Positions 54,681 through 63,503 of a stretch of DNA of 64,000 nt are shown one piece after another (the stretch's first letter is position 1; each line of letters begins with the position of its first letter). The notes under the pieces were generated by a model. It was not told the DNA's origin and did no database searches. It saw nothing but the letters and a program-made list of their open reading frames with translations. Position numbers and translations under genes: made by a program. The DNA is from Ureibacillus yapensis (lineage in GTDB: Bacteria > Bacillota > Bacilli > Bacillales_A > Planococcaceae): assembly GCF_003515775.1 (NCBI RefSeq), contig NZ_QWEI01000001.1:1-64000 (forward strand). Reading direction: 5' to 3'.

Positions 54681-55097
54681 TTACGCTAATTCTCCACCGA
54701 ACCATAAGTTGATTTCACGCTCTGCAGATGCTGGTGAATCAGAACCGTGGATTACGTTTTCTGAAATTGTTACAGCATAATCACCGCGGATTGTACCAGG
54801 TAGAGATTCAGATGGTTTTGTAGCACCCATCATGATTCGAGCTAAAGAAATTACGCTTTCGCCTTCCCATACCATAGCAAAAACTGGACCGGACGTGATG
54901 AAATCAACCAATTCGCCAAAGAAAGGTTTGTCTGCATGCTCTGCATAGTGTGCTTCTGCAACTTCGCGAGATGGAACGATTAATTTAGCTGCTTTTAATT
55001 CAAAGCCGCGACGTTCAAAGCGGTCAACGATATCTCCGATTACTTGACGTTTCACACCATCTGGTTTAATCATTAAATAAGTTTTTTCGATTGCCAT
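54681..55097 (-). CDS. ndk: Nucleoside-diphosphate kinase
   Basis: 138 residues. YLMIKPDGV at the N-terminus and the phospho-histidine site [12 protein letters not shown] are intact. It balances NTP pools. The ATG at 55097 has AAGGAGTG upstream, so the four extra upstream codons are not used. It has its own terminator and no close partner. Confidence 0.96.
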   Translation of the reverse strand: MAIEKTYLMIKPDGVKRQVIGDIVDRFERRGFELKAAKLIVPSREVAEAHYAEHADKPFFGELVDFITSGPVFAMVWEGESVISLARIMMGATKPSESLPGTIRGDYAVTISENVIHGSDSPASAEREINLWFGGELA

Positions 55098-55251
55098 TAT
55101 TATAAACACTCCTTAAGTTTGAATAAGGCGTTACACCCACCGATAAATCTTACCAAAATAACTGTAAAACAGCAACTTTTACTATCCGGCAAGTTTATTT
55201 ACGAACAAGAAAGCTTTTTTGGGGTGGATTCTGGTTGAGTCAACCAGTCGA

Positions 55252-55507
55252 GAGCCGCCTCCGATTTTTTTATTGTCCAGCTGCGGCGGCTAACTCCTTG
55301 GCAACTTCGACTCTTTTCACGAAGGCAAAAAGCGCCTTCTTGTCAGAATCTCCAGTTTCCGTCGGAGCTGAGCGAGCCGCCTCCGCTTTTCTTGTCCAGC
55401 TGCGAACGCTAGCTCCTCGACAACTTCGGTGCTTCCTGCAAGGGCAAAAAGCGCCCTTTTGTCAGCCCCTCCAGTTGTTGTCGGAGCTGGCAAGCGTTCT
55501 CCGCTTT
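55252..55507 (+). repeat. Tandem GC-rich repeat of two ~120-nt units
   Basis: Unit 1 (55252-55373) and unit 2 (55374-55493) both begin GAGCCGCCTCCG and contain TTGTCCAGCTGCG, GCAAAAAGCGCC, TTGTCAG, CTCCAGTT and GTCGGAGCTG in the same order. A partial third start (TTCTCCGCTTTTC) runs up to the hepT stop. No ORF is supported. It resembles the dispersed palindromic elements common in Bacillaceae intergenic DNA and is distinct from copies A-C. Confidence 0.8.
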
Positions 55508-55512
55508 TCTTT

Positions 55513-56487
55513 TTAAAATTTGCGTTTTCCGATGAATAGTGCGATGTCTCGCAGTTTTTTCTTCATTTGGTGGTTTGGCAGTGCTTCTACTTCTTTTAGT
55601 GCTTTTCGAAGATACTGATTGCTCAATGCAATCGACTGTTTAATAGCTTCCGAATTCCGCACTACCTTCAGCATGGCCAACCGGTCTTCCTCTACCACTT
55701 TACCTGTAGAGGCTTTTTCGATAAATTGCTTGATGATTGGATGATCCTTCAAGTAAAAAATGGGCAGCGTAATATTGCCGTGCAATAAATCGCTTCCCGC
55801 GGGCTTTCCAAGTTCTTTATCGGATGCTGTAAAGTCCAATATATCATCAACAATTTGGTAGCTCATGCCCACAAAATATCCATAGCGTCTTAAATGACGT
55901 ATGTTTTTTTCATCAAGTCCGCTTGCGACTGCTCCTAATTCACAGCTTGACTCAATTAACAATGCTGTTTTCCGCTTAATGCGGCGGAAATAATCTTTTA
56001 AATTTTGATCGACCCGAAACTTATCTTCAATCTGAATGACTTCGCCATTACAAATTTCGACCATTGTCTTCGCCAAAATCTGATGGACTCTTTTATTTTC
56101 AATTGCTGTCACATACTCCAAAGCTCTCGCAAAAATAAAGTCGCCCGTATACATGGCCACTCGATTATTCCACTGTGCCTTGACCGTACGTCTACCCCTT
56201 CTCAAATCCGAATCATCGATGACATCATCATGCACCAGTGAAGCCATATGGATTAACTCCAAAGGTACGGCAATATTTTTAATGTTGTCGATATCATAAT
56301 TCCCAAATTTTGCACTTATTAGAACAAAAACAGGACGAATTCGTTTACCGCCTGCTTGCAACAAATGGAGAGAGGCATCATTGATTAAGTGCGAAGATGA
56401 GTTTAACGCATTTTCCAATTCTTTTTCGATGATGTCAATATCGGATTTTAAATCGGTGTAGAGTAATTTTAACTTCATCTTTTCCAA
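55513..56487 (-). CDS. hepT: Heptaprenyl diphosphate synthase component II
   Basis: 324 residues from TTG, 321 from the ATG at 56478. The two Asp-rich motifs are DDVIDD (~93) and DDILDF (~218), with GGKRIRP and GKPAGSDL. It is the catalytic subunit making the menaquinone-7 side chain with HepS. TTG is preferred because GGGGGAGAAGG is correctly spaced; the ATG has only GGAAAAG. Confidence 0.95.
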   Translation of the reverse strand: MEKMKLKLLYTDLKSDIDIIEKELENALNSSSHLINDASLHLLQAGGKRIRPVFVLISAKFGNYDIDNIKNIAVPLELIHMASLVHDDVIDDSDLRRGRRTVKAQWNNRVAMYTGDFIFARALEYVTAIENKRVHQILAKTMVEICNGEVIQIEDKFRVDQNLKDYFRRIKRKTALLIESSCELGAVASGLDEKNIRHLRRYGYFVGMSYQIVDDILDFTASDKELGKPAGSDLLHGNITLPIFYLKDHPIIKQFIEKASTGKVVEEDRLAMLKVVRNSEAIKQSIALSNQYLRKALKEVEALPNHQMKKKLRDIALFIGKRKF

Positions 56488-56505
56488 ACGTGAAACCTTC
56501 TCCCC

Positions 56506-57210
56506 CTAATTTTCTTTTTTAATGCCCATATGCATGGCAGCAGCTCCACCACTATAGCCCTTGTAAGCCACTTTTTCAAAACCGGCTTCCTCAAACATTT
56601 TGGCTAATTTTTTCATGTCCGGGAACTCATTTGCCGATTCTTGAAGCCAAGAATATTCTTTATAGCTCTTTGCGAAGAGTTTACCGAAGATCGGCATTAT
56701 ATATTTAAAATAAAAACGGAATAGTTGGCGATAGCCTGGTATTTCGGATTGTGAAGTCTCCAAGCAGACAGCCATTCCGCCGGGCTTTAATACACGATTC
56801 ATTTCACGTAAAACCTGCATATAATCCGGAACATTTCGCAGGCCAAATCCAATCGTGACATAATCAAATGTATTATCTTCAAATGGGAGTTCCATGGCAT
56901 TTCCTTGAATCAACTCGATTTGAGGATAGGATTTCACCTTTTCCTCTCCCACTTTCAACATATTTCTGCTAAAGTCCAATCCTTTCACGATTCCCTTTTC
57001 ACCGGTTGCTTCGGCAAGGGCTATTGTCCAATCCGCAGTCCCGCAGCATACATCAAGACATTTAGAACCAGGTTTTACAGACATTCGTTTCATTGTGTCT
57101 TCCCGCCACTTAACATGCAGTTGAAAACTAATCACCGAGTTCATTTTGTCGTAGTTTTCCGAGATACTCTCAAATACCTCGTGTACGTGTTCTTCCTTCG
57201 ATTTTGCCAT
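56506..57210 (-). CDS. menG: Demethylmenaquinone methyltransferase
   Basis: 234 residues. SAM motif I is [11 protein letters not shown]; the UbiE/MenG signatures GLDFSRNML and FGLRNVPDY are present, as is [13 protein letters not shown]. It performs the last methylation of menaquinone. The ATG at 57210 is preferred over 57240 because family proteins start with KxxxVHxVFESI. It lies between hepS and hepT, the conserved hepS-menG-hepT order. Confidence 0.95.
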   Translation of the reverse strand: MAKSKEEHVHEVFESISENYDKMNSVISFQLHVKWREDTMKRMSVKPGSKCLDVCCGTADWTIALAEATGEKGIVKGLDFSRNMLKVGEEKVKSYPQIELIQGNAMELPFEDNTFDYVTIGFGLRNVPDYMQVLREMNRVLKPGGMAVCLETSQSEIPGYRQLFRFYFKYIMPIFGKLFAKSYKEYSWLQESANEFPDMKKLAKMFEEAGFEKVAYKGYSGGAAAMHMGIKKEN

Positions 57211-57344
57211 TTTTCCAAAACCTTTCTCGCGCTTTCTCAAATGCGCTTGGCATATTTACATCCAAGTTCACCCTAGTTCAGACCTGCATGATACAGGCAA
57301 AACATCTTTACCTGATGCAGACGCGACGAACAAAGGCTATTTCC

Positions 57345-58088
57345 TTAAACTAGTTGCTGCTGTATGTATAACTTTAACTCGTCCTTTAAGAAAGTTGACG
57401 ATTGAAGATATTCGTTTAGCAATCTACGGAGGGAATTGATTTCCTCTAGTACTTTCAACTCCAATAGTTTTTCATCATTTGAAACGCTTTCCCCCATTTT
57501 CATAAATAGGTTCGAGGGTTTGCCATTTTGAAGTTGCTGAAGTTCTTTTTGCAATTGCAGCAACAATAAGTTTGTATGCATGAATGTAGTGTAGTGTTCA
57601 AATTGATACACCTGATAAAATCGTTTAATCAATTCCGTGTGCTTAACGGAAATTGATTGATACCATTCCTCGAGGGTATAGTGAGTTGATTCGTATATTT
57701 TAATTTGGTGCTCGCATCGAATTGCGATTCCTTCAGACAACTGTCGAATTAAAGGAATATTTCCCAAACGGGCTAATATTTCATAATAACGGCCACTGTA
57801 AAAATCACCTGCAAGCACAGTTAGCTGCTGTTCTTTGCTTGTGGCGTTTTTTTCGTCAATTTTATCATGTTCATTTAGGGATGCATGCACGATCCCTACC
57901 GTAATAGCGCTTTCTTCTAATTGGCCATCCCACTGTTCACCATTTAGAAAAGGCAGCAACAAATAAAACAATTGACTTTCATCGCTGACCGGCAATCCAG
58001 TGTACCTAGCCAACGTTCTATGACGAACATGCAAAGAAATATTATTTTTGAATTCTTCTATTGCTTGTTGAATGTATGTTGCATTCAT
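57345..58088 (-). CDS. hepS: Heptaprenyl diphosphate synthase component I
   Basis: 247 residues, all helical, no Asp-rich motif. Recognised by VLAGDFYSGRYYEILARLGN and by its place upstream of menG-hepT. It is the chain-length-setting partner of HepT. It lies downstream of repeat-like DNA (58111-58318), which separates it from mtrB. Confidence 0.88.
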   Translation of the reverse strand: MNATYIQQAIEEFKNNISLHVRHRTLARYTGLPVSDESQLFYLLLPFLNGEQWDGQLEESAITVGIVHASLNEHDKIDEKNATSKEQQLTVLAGDFYSGRYYEILARLGNIPLIRQLSEGIAIRCEHQIKIYESTHYTLEEWYQSISVKHTELIKRFYQVYQFEHYTTFMHTNLLLLQLQKELQQLQNGKPSNLFMKMGESVSNDEKLLELKVLEEINSLRRLLNEYLQSSTFLKDELKLYIQQQLV

Positions 58089-58110
58089 AGATATTACTCC
58101 ATTCTACATC

Positions 58111-58318
58111 AAATACGCCTTGGCGTATTTCCAGCTGGCGCTTTCGTCACAGCAAAACAATGTGCCCAGATTCCTCAAGCAATCTCGAAAGGTTCTGTTG
58201 AAATCTGCGGCATCCGCCTTAAGGCTAACTTCATTCAGCCAGGATGTGAACCATTGACTGACTTTGCAATCTTCTCACCATTGATAGAAGTGAAAAACTT
58301 CTCCTGAATGAAGTTAAA
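58111..58318. repeat. Repeat-like palindromic intergenic element
   Basis: It starts with the near-perfect palindrome AAATACGCCTTGGCGTATTT (58111-58130) and carries an inverted pair TAACTTCATTCAG / CTGAATGAAGTTA near its right side. The string CTGAATGAAGTTAAA recurs at the ypiB 3' end (about 44922-44936). A 111-codon frame crosses it but lacks a ribosome binding site. It is probably a dispersed element rather than a gene. Confidence 0.5.
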
Positions 58319-58372
58319 GTGCAATGGAGATATCCATTGCTTTGTTTGATTGGCGACCAATCAAACCTTGAA

Positions 58373-58594
58373 TTATTTTTTTGAACCACTTTCAACAACG
58401 CCATGCGATGAGTAGACTTTGGCTTTCCCGCGAATTTTCATAGCAGATGTATGTTCGGTAAATTGGGCAATCATTAATTCGCCAGCATCCAACTTTTCCG
58501 AATGGTGAAACTTTGTGTCCGTTCCGCGTGTTAAACCGATTACATGCACGCCATCTTCCTGCGCTTCTATAATAATATAATCTGGTTGTGTCAT
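58373..58594 (-). CDS. mtrB: trp RNA-binding attenuation protein
   Basis: 73 residues, the exact family size. [21 protein letters not shown] and [20 protein letters not shown] match TRAP, including the Lys-Lys-Arg type RNA-binding loop residues (KIRGKAK). As an 11-mer it binds GAG/UAG repeats in trp leader RNA when tryptophan is plentiful. It lies 60 nt downstream of folE, the mtrA-mtrB arrangement. Its usual target, the trp operon, is not in this window. Confidence 0.96.
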   Translation of the reverse strand: MTQPDYIIIEAQEDGVHVIGLTRGTDTKFHHSEKLDAGELMIAQFTEHTSAMKIRGKAKVYSSHGVVESGSKK

Positions 58595-58656
58595 AACTCC
58601 CGAGTCTCCCTAATAAATCATTTTCTTGTACATCATATCATAATCAAACTAGAGTT

Positions 58657-59226
58657 TTAAGCCATTTGAATAAATGAAATAACTTCTCTTCGTAAAACGT
58701 CATTTTCCTCATAAACCCCGCGGGCAACAGAAGTAACTGTTTTTGAGCCTGGTTTTTTAAGCCCACGCATCGTCATGCACATATGCTCCGCTTCGATTAC
58801 CACATATACCCCTTGAGGCTCAAGCATTTCCATGATTGTATTCGCTATAGTGGATGTAATCCGTTCTTGGAGCTGCGGTCTGCGGGCTACCGATTCAACA
58901 CAGCGGCCAAGCTTGCTAAGTCCCGCCACTCGTCCTCCTGAAGGTAAATACGCGATATGCGCTTTTCCATAGAAAGGAACCAAATGGTGTTCACACATTG
59001 AATAAAACGGTATATCTTTAACAAGTACCAGGTCATCATGGTTTTCATGAAAAACGGTACTAAAATATTCTCTTGGGTCTTCTTCTATCCCACTAAACAT
59101 CTCTGCATACATTTTGGCTACGCGTTTTGGAGTATCAAGCAATCCTTCACGATCTACATCTTCACCAACCGCATCCAAAATCATCTGTACTGCTTCTTCT
59201 ATTTTTCCTAAATCTACTTTCGACAT
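58657..59226 (-). CDS. folE: GTP cyclohydrolase I
   Basis: 189 residues. [15 protein letters not shown], the zinc site in [21 protein letters not shown] with the later Cys in HMCMTMRG, and [22 protein letters not shown] are diagnostic. It starts tetrahydrofolate synthesis. AGGAGG upstream of the ATG directly touches repeat copy B. Confidence 0.96.
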   Translation of the reverse strand: MSKVDLGKIEEAVQMILDAVGEDVDREGLLDTPKRVAKMYAEMFSGIEEDPREYFSTVFHENHDDLVLVKDIPFYSMCEHHLVPFYGKAHIAYLPSGGRVAGLSKLGRCVESVARRPQLQERITSTIANTIMEMLEPQGVYVVIEAEHMCMTMRGLKKPGSKTVTSVARGVYEENDVLRREVISFIQMA

Positions 59227-59238
59227 CCTTTATCCTCC

Positions 59239-59469
59239 TAAGAAAAGCGCAAGCGCCCTGTTCAGCCCCGCGCGGCGAAAACGCAACGTCCCTTACCTGC
59301 CAACATCACCCATAATGTGTGAGTTTGTTGCACCGTCCGACAAAACACCGTGATTTGTCGATATTTGTACATTAACGGATGAAGGCTCGCATGTTGGAGC
59401 TTTTCCTTTTTTTCGAACCGAGGACAAACCGCGGCTCGGAAGTAGCTGGGTTGCTTGCGCCAGACACTG
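59239..59469 (-). repeat. GC-rich dispersed repeat, copy B
   Basis: On the minus strand it begins CAGTGTCTGGCGCAAGCAAC, has CGCGGTTTGTCCTCGGTTCGAA in the middle, then GGACGTTGCGTTTTCG, and ends GGGCGCTTGCGCTTTTCT immediately before the folE ribosome binding site. It shares all four blocks with copy A but differs in the interior. From 59470 to 59660 the sequence is ordinary AT-rich DNA with no gene. Confidence 0.8.
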
Positions 59470-59660
59470 CTAAGATTGCAATAATTTATACTTTTTTATC
59501 TTCTATACAAGATGCGCAGGCGCAACTTCAAAAAGAATCGTAGCACATACTTTGCCTTAACGCAAAATGGGGTGACTACTTCATAAAAAAACTATTTCTT
59601 TATGTATAATATCAAATTCATTGTTCCGTTAGTATGGGTAATTTTTTCTTTGCCATAAGC

Positions 59661-59700
59661 AAAAAGAGCAGCCATCATGCTTGTCCATGACGACTGCTCT
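59661..59700 (-). terminator. Terminator of hbs
   Basis: AGAGCAG (59665-59671) pairs with CTGCTCT (59694-59700) with an inner TCATG/CATGA stem, followed on the minus strand by TTTTTGC. Confidence 0.8.
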
Positions 59701-59723
59701 ATGTAACTGCTAGATCCCGTTGA

Positions 59724-59996
59724 TTATTTCACGGCATCTTTAAGAGCTTTACCTGGTTTGAAAGCAGGTACCTTGCTAGCAGCGATTTCGATTTCTTTGC
59801 CAGTTTGTGGGTTACGCCCTTTACGAGCGGCACGTTCACGCACCTCGAAATTACCAAAACCAATTAATTGTACTTTGTCACCCTTTGCAAGAGCTTCTTG
59901 AATTGTATCAAATACAGCTTCAACTGCTTTAGAAGCGTCTTTTTTAGAAAGACCTGCAGCTTCAGCAACAGAGTTTACTAATTCTGTTTTATTCAC
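59724..59996 (-). CDS. hbs: HU-type nucleoid protein
   Basis: 90 residues. [12 protein letters not shown] at the start, the [21 protein letters not shown] beta-arm and [14 protein letters not shown] at the end are typical HU. It binds and bends DNA as a homodimer. The start is the GTG at 59996, 8 nt from GGAGG; an earlier GTG at 60005 sits inside that site. Confidence 0.96.
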   Translation of the reverse strand: MNKTELVNSVAEAAGLSKKDASKAVEAVFDTIQEALAKGDKVQLIGFGNFEVRERAARKGRNPQTGKEIEIAASKVPAFKPGKALKDAVK

Positions 59997-60040
59997 ACCA
60001 TTCACCTCCTCTCAAAGGGTAGAAGCTAAATCATGTAAAA

Positions 60041-60069
60041 AGAGTAACATATAGAAAACCGCGACGCAA
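60041..60069 (-). promoter_or_regulatory. Possible hbs promoter
   Basis: Minus strand TTGCGT (60064-60069), 17-nt spacer, extended -10 TGTTACTCT (TACTCT at 60041-60046). Confidence 0.4.
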
Positions 60070-60118
60070 CTGTATTTATCCATGTTTTTCTACAATAAAT
60101 TGTATTTTTTCTTTTAAA

Positions 60119-60162
60119 TTAAAAAGAACAGGACTTTTCACCTGCAAAATGAAAAGTCCTGT
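60119..60162 (-). terminator. Terminator downstream of spoIVA
   Basis: A perfect 13-bp stem ACAGGACTTTTCA (60128-60140) with TGAAAAGTCCTGT (60150-60162), followed on the minus strand by TCTTTTTAATTT. It lies about 240 nt after spoIVA; the stretch between (60163-60400) is AT-rich with no supported gene. Confidence 0.8.
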
Positions 60163-60400
60163 CCCTAATTTATTCCATTTTATATATTTTTTCAGACTTC
60201 CAATTCTTTTCCAACGCAAGCCATTAGAGAGTTTCCGGCAATGCCTCGGGCTAAAATCGGTTAATTTGGAAAGGGAAAATCTTAATTTTTTCTATGACAT
60301 TTGGCCAATAAAGATAGAGGAAAAACGAATATTTTTTTCAATCAATCAAATTGAATAAGTGCGAATAAATATTCATTTTCACTTTTCAAGTAAAAACACC

Positions 60401-61879
60401 TTAAATGATAAACGTGACTAATCCTCTTTCGCCTTCATTTACCATTCTTTCGATTGTTTGTCGCATTCTTTTCTTCGCATTTGGCGGCACAGCGTTCATC
60501 TTGTATCGGATTCCCTCTTGCAGCACTTCGTGAAGCGTTGTACCGAACAATTGAGTTTGCCATAATTGGTCGCGATCATGCTTATAGGAATATTGCAGAT
60601 CCTTTAAAAGTTGGTTGGCATAAAACTCAGTCCCAATTAATGGAGCAAATTCCGTTTCCATATCTACGCGTATAATGTGGTAGGAAGGTGCGCTTGCTTT
60701 CATGCGTACACCATAGAAATTATTTTGTTTAATGATTTCCGGTTCGCTAGGCTCGAATTCTTCCAAAGTAGGCAATGAAATGCCGTACCCATTATCGCTT
60801 GCTTCATCAATAGCTTGGCGGAATCTTCTTTGCGCTTGTTTTGCTTCAGCAGCTTCTTTAATGAACAACAGCCAATCTTTCTTCGTATCGATAGGGGCAT
60901 CCAGCCATTCGTTGCAAACAGCTTTATAAACTTCCGGCTTGAAGGTAATTCGAACCGTAGCTACCCCTAAACCGGCGTCCACTCTCTCGATTTCGCTTTC
61001 TTCAACAAAATCGATATTGCGCAATTCTGCAGCAGCAAGGGAAACATCGCGAATTTTCGTTACGGAATCCAACACACTTCCTACTGCATCCGAAAGCGTT
61101 ACGTTAAGTGGATGAGTATAATCCAGCACATCGAGCCAATCCGGCTTTTCAACCTCAATATCTTCAACCGGGAATTCATAAAGCGCCTCTTGAAGAATAT
61201 ATTCCATATCTTTTGTCGTCATCTGATCGATCGCAACCGGAATAACAGGAACCCCGTATTTTTCCAGCAACTCATGACGAAGTGCCATTGTATTACTGTG
61301 TGTTGGCATGTGACAGTTCAACACAATAACAAACGGTTTTCCAATTTCCTTAAGTTGTTGAACAATTTGTTCTTCAGCAACTTCTGCTGCTTGCCGATGG
61401 ATGCCGTTTACCGTTCCATCCGTAGTCACCACAATTCCAATATTGGCATGGTCGCGGATTACTTTATCCGTGCCGATTTTTGCCGCTTCTTGAAATGGAA
61501 TTGCTTCTGAATGCCATGGCGTGTGGACGTACTTTGGTCCATCCTCGTCTTCATAACCCCTGACACCGTCAATTACATATCCGACACAATCTGCAAACCG
61601 AATTCGGAATGGGATTTCACTTTCGCCAATGGTGATTTCTGTTCCCTGCGCAGGAACAAATTTTGGCTCGGCCGTCATAATCACAGGACCCGGTGAACTT
61701 TGAGGCAGCTCGTCCAGTGCTCTTTTGCGATCTTCTTCATTCAGGATATTCGGGAGCACAATCGACTCCATCATTTTCTTCACAAAAGTAGACTTACCAA
61801 CCCTGACAGGCCCTACAACACCGATATATACGTCCCCATTCGTTCTTTCTGCTATTTGATGATAGATTTCTTCGCCTAT
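60401..61879 (-). CDS. spoIVA: Stage IV sporulation protein A, ATPase, ATA start
   Basis: 492 residues from ATA at 61879, identical to the B. subtilis length. The N-terminal region aligns with SpoIVA (EIYHQIAERTNGDVYIGVVG) and holds the Walker A GPVRVGKST (23-31). AAAGGAGGAG sits 5-7 nt before the ATA. An in-frame TAG lies ten codons upstream, and the first ATG, GTG or TTG (GTG at 61783) comes after the P-loop, so a canonical start would remove the ATPase motif. SpoIVA polymerises on the forespore surface as the spore-coat base. The C-terminal membrane-targeting end (GLVTFII) is intact. Confidence 0.93.
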   Translation of the reverse strand: MGEEIYHQIAERTNGDVYIGVVGPVRVGKSTFVKKMMESIVLPNILNEEDRKRALDELPQSSPGPVIMTAEPKFVPAQGTEITIGESEIPFRIRFADCVGYVIDGVRGYEDEDGPKYVHTPWHSEAIPFQEAAKIGTDKVIRDHANIGIVVTTDGTVNGIHRQAAEVAEEQIVQQLKEIGKPFVIVLNCHMPTHSNTMALRHELLEKYGVPVIPVAIDQMTTKDMEYILQEALYEFPVEDIEVEKPDWLDVLDYTHPLNVTLSDAVGSVLDSVTKIRDVSLAAAELRNIDFVEESEIERVDAGLGVATVRITFKPEVYKAVCNEWLDAPIDTKKDWLLFIKEAAEAKQAQRRFRQAIDEASDNGYGISLPTLEEFEPSEPEIIKQNNFYGVRMKASAPSYHIIRVDMETEFAPLIGTEFYANQLLKDLQYSYKHDRDQLWQTQLFGTTLHEVLQEGIRYKMNAVPPNAKKRMRQTIERMVNEGERGLVTFII

Positions 61880-62071
61880 TGTAGCTCCTCCTTTACGTAA
61901 TTCAATCTATGTACGATTTACTCCAATTATGAAAACGCCATTCGGTTTTCTTTAATTATTTGGCTGTTTTCTCGAAGAAATCAAACGTACATTGAATCGC
62001 TTACTTCAACATATGAAAAAAGTGTCCAAAAAATATGTAAAAACCACATACTTTTTAGACACTTGCATTCA

Positions 62072-62827
62072 TTATCGCTGCGAAGTTTCCTGCTCGACTG
62101 TTTCTTTCTTTTCTTTCGCGGGATCATACATATAGACAGGTTCGTTATTTTCATCAACGGTATACGGCAAGGAATAGGCCGGTACAACCGGATAAGCATC
62201 TACCAGAAGTATTCGAATATCTTCCCCTGGTGTAGGCGTTAACTGGTTTTCCTTCAAGAAAAGATTTAAATCCACTGAATAGTCTATGTAAATTTCCCCT
62301 TCTGTTGTCACGATTAATGGCAACAGATTGTTGGAATAAGGACTAGGAACGGTTAAGTCCTCTTTATAGCCGATTTTCTCAAAATCGATGGAATAGATAT
62401 AATCCGTGATTTTTTCTTTGAATGTCGGATAATAGGTACCCATGAATCGAATTTTAAGCTCCCGGATTGTTTCCGCAGTGCGTAAGTCCACTAACTTCAC
62501 AGTAGGCTTCTCTTCCGGATTCCATATTATATACTGGAATAAGCCGCCTTGTTCATATGAATTGGCGGGAGATTTGGCTAAATAGTTCGGTACTAATTTT
62601 TCGAAATCAATCGGATATTTAATGAAAATATCGGTATCCATATCACGCGTTTTAATCGGCAATACACCGGTATCCGCTTGGTACTCATCGATGGCCTTTT
62701 GAACTGAGGCTAGCTGGACCTCATCTGGCACCTGATTTTCTGCTTTTTGATCTTCCGGAAATAAACAACCCGATAAAATAAGCGTTGCAAGAGCTAGGAC
62801 GAACACTAATCTGACATGTCCTTTCAT
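62072..62827 (-). CDS. yphF: YphF-like lipoprotein
   Basis: 251 residues. Lipoprotein signal with lipobox LSGC (Cys ~20), then an extracytoplasmic domain without recognised catalytic motif. Named from position between yphE and spoIVA as in B. subtilis and from being a lipoprotein of similar size. The ATG at 62827 follows AGAGGTGAG; the frame to 62851 has no signal. Function unknown; a sporulation link is inferred from context only. Confidence 0.8.
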   Translation of the reverse strand: MKGHVRLVFVLALATLILSGCLFPEDQKAENQVPDEVQLASVQKAIDEYQADTGVLPIKTRDMDTDIFIKYPIDFEKLVPNYLAKSPANSYEQGGLFQYIIWNPEEKPTVKLVDLRTAETIRELKIRFMGTYYPTFKEKITDYIYSIDFEKIGYKEDLTVPSPYSNNLLPLIVTTEGEIYIDYSVDLNLFLKENQLTPTPGEDIRILLVDAYPVVPAYSLPYTVDENNEPVYMYDPAKEKKETVEQETSQR

Positions 62828-62880
62828 TCTACTCACCTCTAGTATGTTCACTTAAAATTTCCTTCTTTTAACTGTGTACT

Positions 62881-63141
62881 TTAGTTGGGCCATGTCAAGA
62901 TAACGAGCACCATTAAGATAGAGCCAATCAGAAAAATGCCAAATGCGAGGAACCTCAAAACCATGGATAAGCAACCATTATTAACCCACTTTCGTGTGGC
63001 TGCCACCATTAATACAGACAACAACATAGCGCCGATTGAATAAAAAGAAACCCACATAACATCGAGAGCATGCATATTGGCGAGTGGGCCCCTTGCAGAC
63101 AACATCGTCACATAATCCATCGAAGATAGTATGTTTCGCAA
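62881..63141 (-). CDS. yphE: YphE family membrane protein (DUF2768)
   Basis: 86 residues with two membrane helices (~27-48 and ~62-83). The DUF2768 pattern HALDVMWVSFYSIGAM...RKW is present. TTG start, AAAGGTGG 7 nt upstream. It lies between gpsA and yphF as in B. subtilis. Function unknown. Confidence 0.82.
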   Translation of the reverse strand: MRNILSSMDYVTMLSARGPLANMHALDVMWVSFYSIGAMLLSVLMVAATRKWVNNGCLSMVLRFLAFGIFLIGSILMVLVILTWPN

Positions 63142-63170
63142 GTTTAAACCACCTTTACTTATAACCTATT

Positions 63171-63415
63171 ATGTATAGAAAAGCGCAAGCGCCCGCTTTA
63201 GCCATCGACAGATGTTTACTGTATCGAAAGCGTAGCGACAGATACAAGCGCTGGCCGACAACAACGCTACGTCGTGTAGCATTGTCGGCACTTGCACATC
63301 CCTGTGCGGCGGAAGGCCCGAATCGCGAAGCTTTTCCAGCTTTCGACCGAAGGCAGACCGCGACCTCAGAACGGGCTGGGCTGCTTACGCTAGTCATGTA
63401 TAGAAAAGCGCAAGC
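63171..63415 (-). repeat. GC-rich dispersed repeat, copy C, with 20-nt flanking direct repeats
   Basis: The direct repeat ATGTATAGAAAAGCGCAAGC stands at both ends (63171-63190 and 63396-63415). On the minus strand the interior has AGCCCAGC, CGCGGTCTGCCTTCGGTCGAAAG, GATTCGGGCC and ends GGGCGCTTGCGCTTTTCT, as in copies A and B. The middle contains its own palindrome (GCCGACAA/TTGTCGGC). A frame of 87 codons across it is not a gene. Confidence 0.8.
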
Positions 63416-63417
63416 CA

Positions 63418-63465
63418 AGAGAAGGCCGGCGCAACACCCTTGTTCCTGGTACGCCGGCCTTCTCT
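63418..63465. repeat. Perfect GC-rich inverted repeat downstream of gpsA
   Basis: AGAGAAGGCCGGCG (63418-63431) and CGCCGGCCTTCTCT (63452-63465) form a perfect 14-bp stem with a 20-nt loop. T runs are poor on both sides. It may end gpsA transcription or belong to the adjacent repeat. Confidence 0.7.
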
Positions 63466-63503
63466 TTGTTCATGGCAAGGCTTGAGCTGAATAGCAAAAT
63501 CAC

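Noticed and set aside
55235-55516. 93-codon plus-strand ORF
   Set aside because: It translates the tandem GC-rich repeat and has no ribosome binding site or family resemblance.
57972-58307. 111-codon plus-strand ORF with some protein-like stretches
   Set aside because: It starts inside hepS on the opposite strand, has no ribosome binding site and covers the palindromic intergenic element.
61880-61935. Sigma-E promoter for spoIVA
   Set aside because: A CGTACATA at 61908-61915 resembles the -10, but no -35 stands at the required distance.
63155-63485. 87- and 104-codon ORFs on opposite strands
   Set aside because: Both run across repeat copy C and the adjacent palindrome; no ribosome binding site and no protein-like character.
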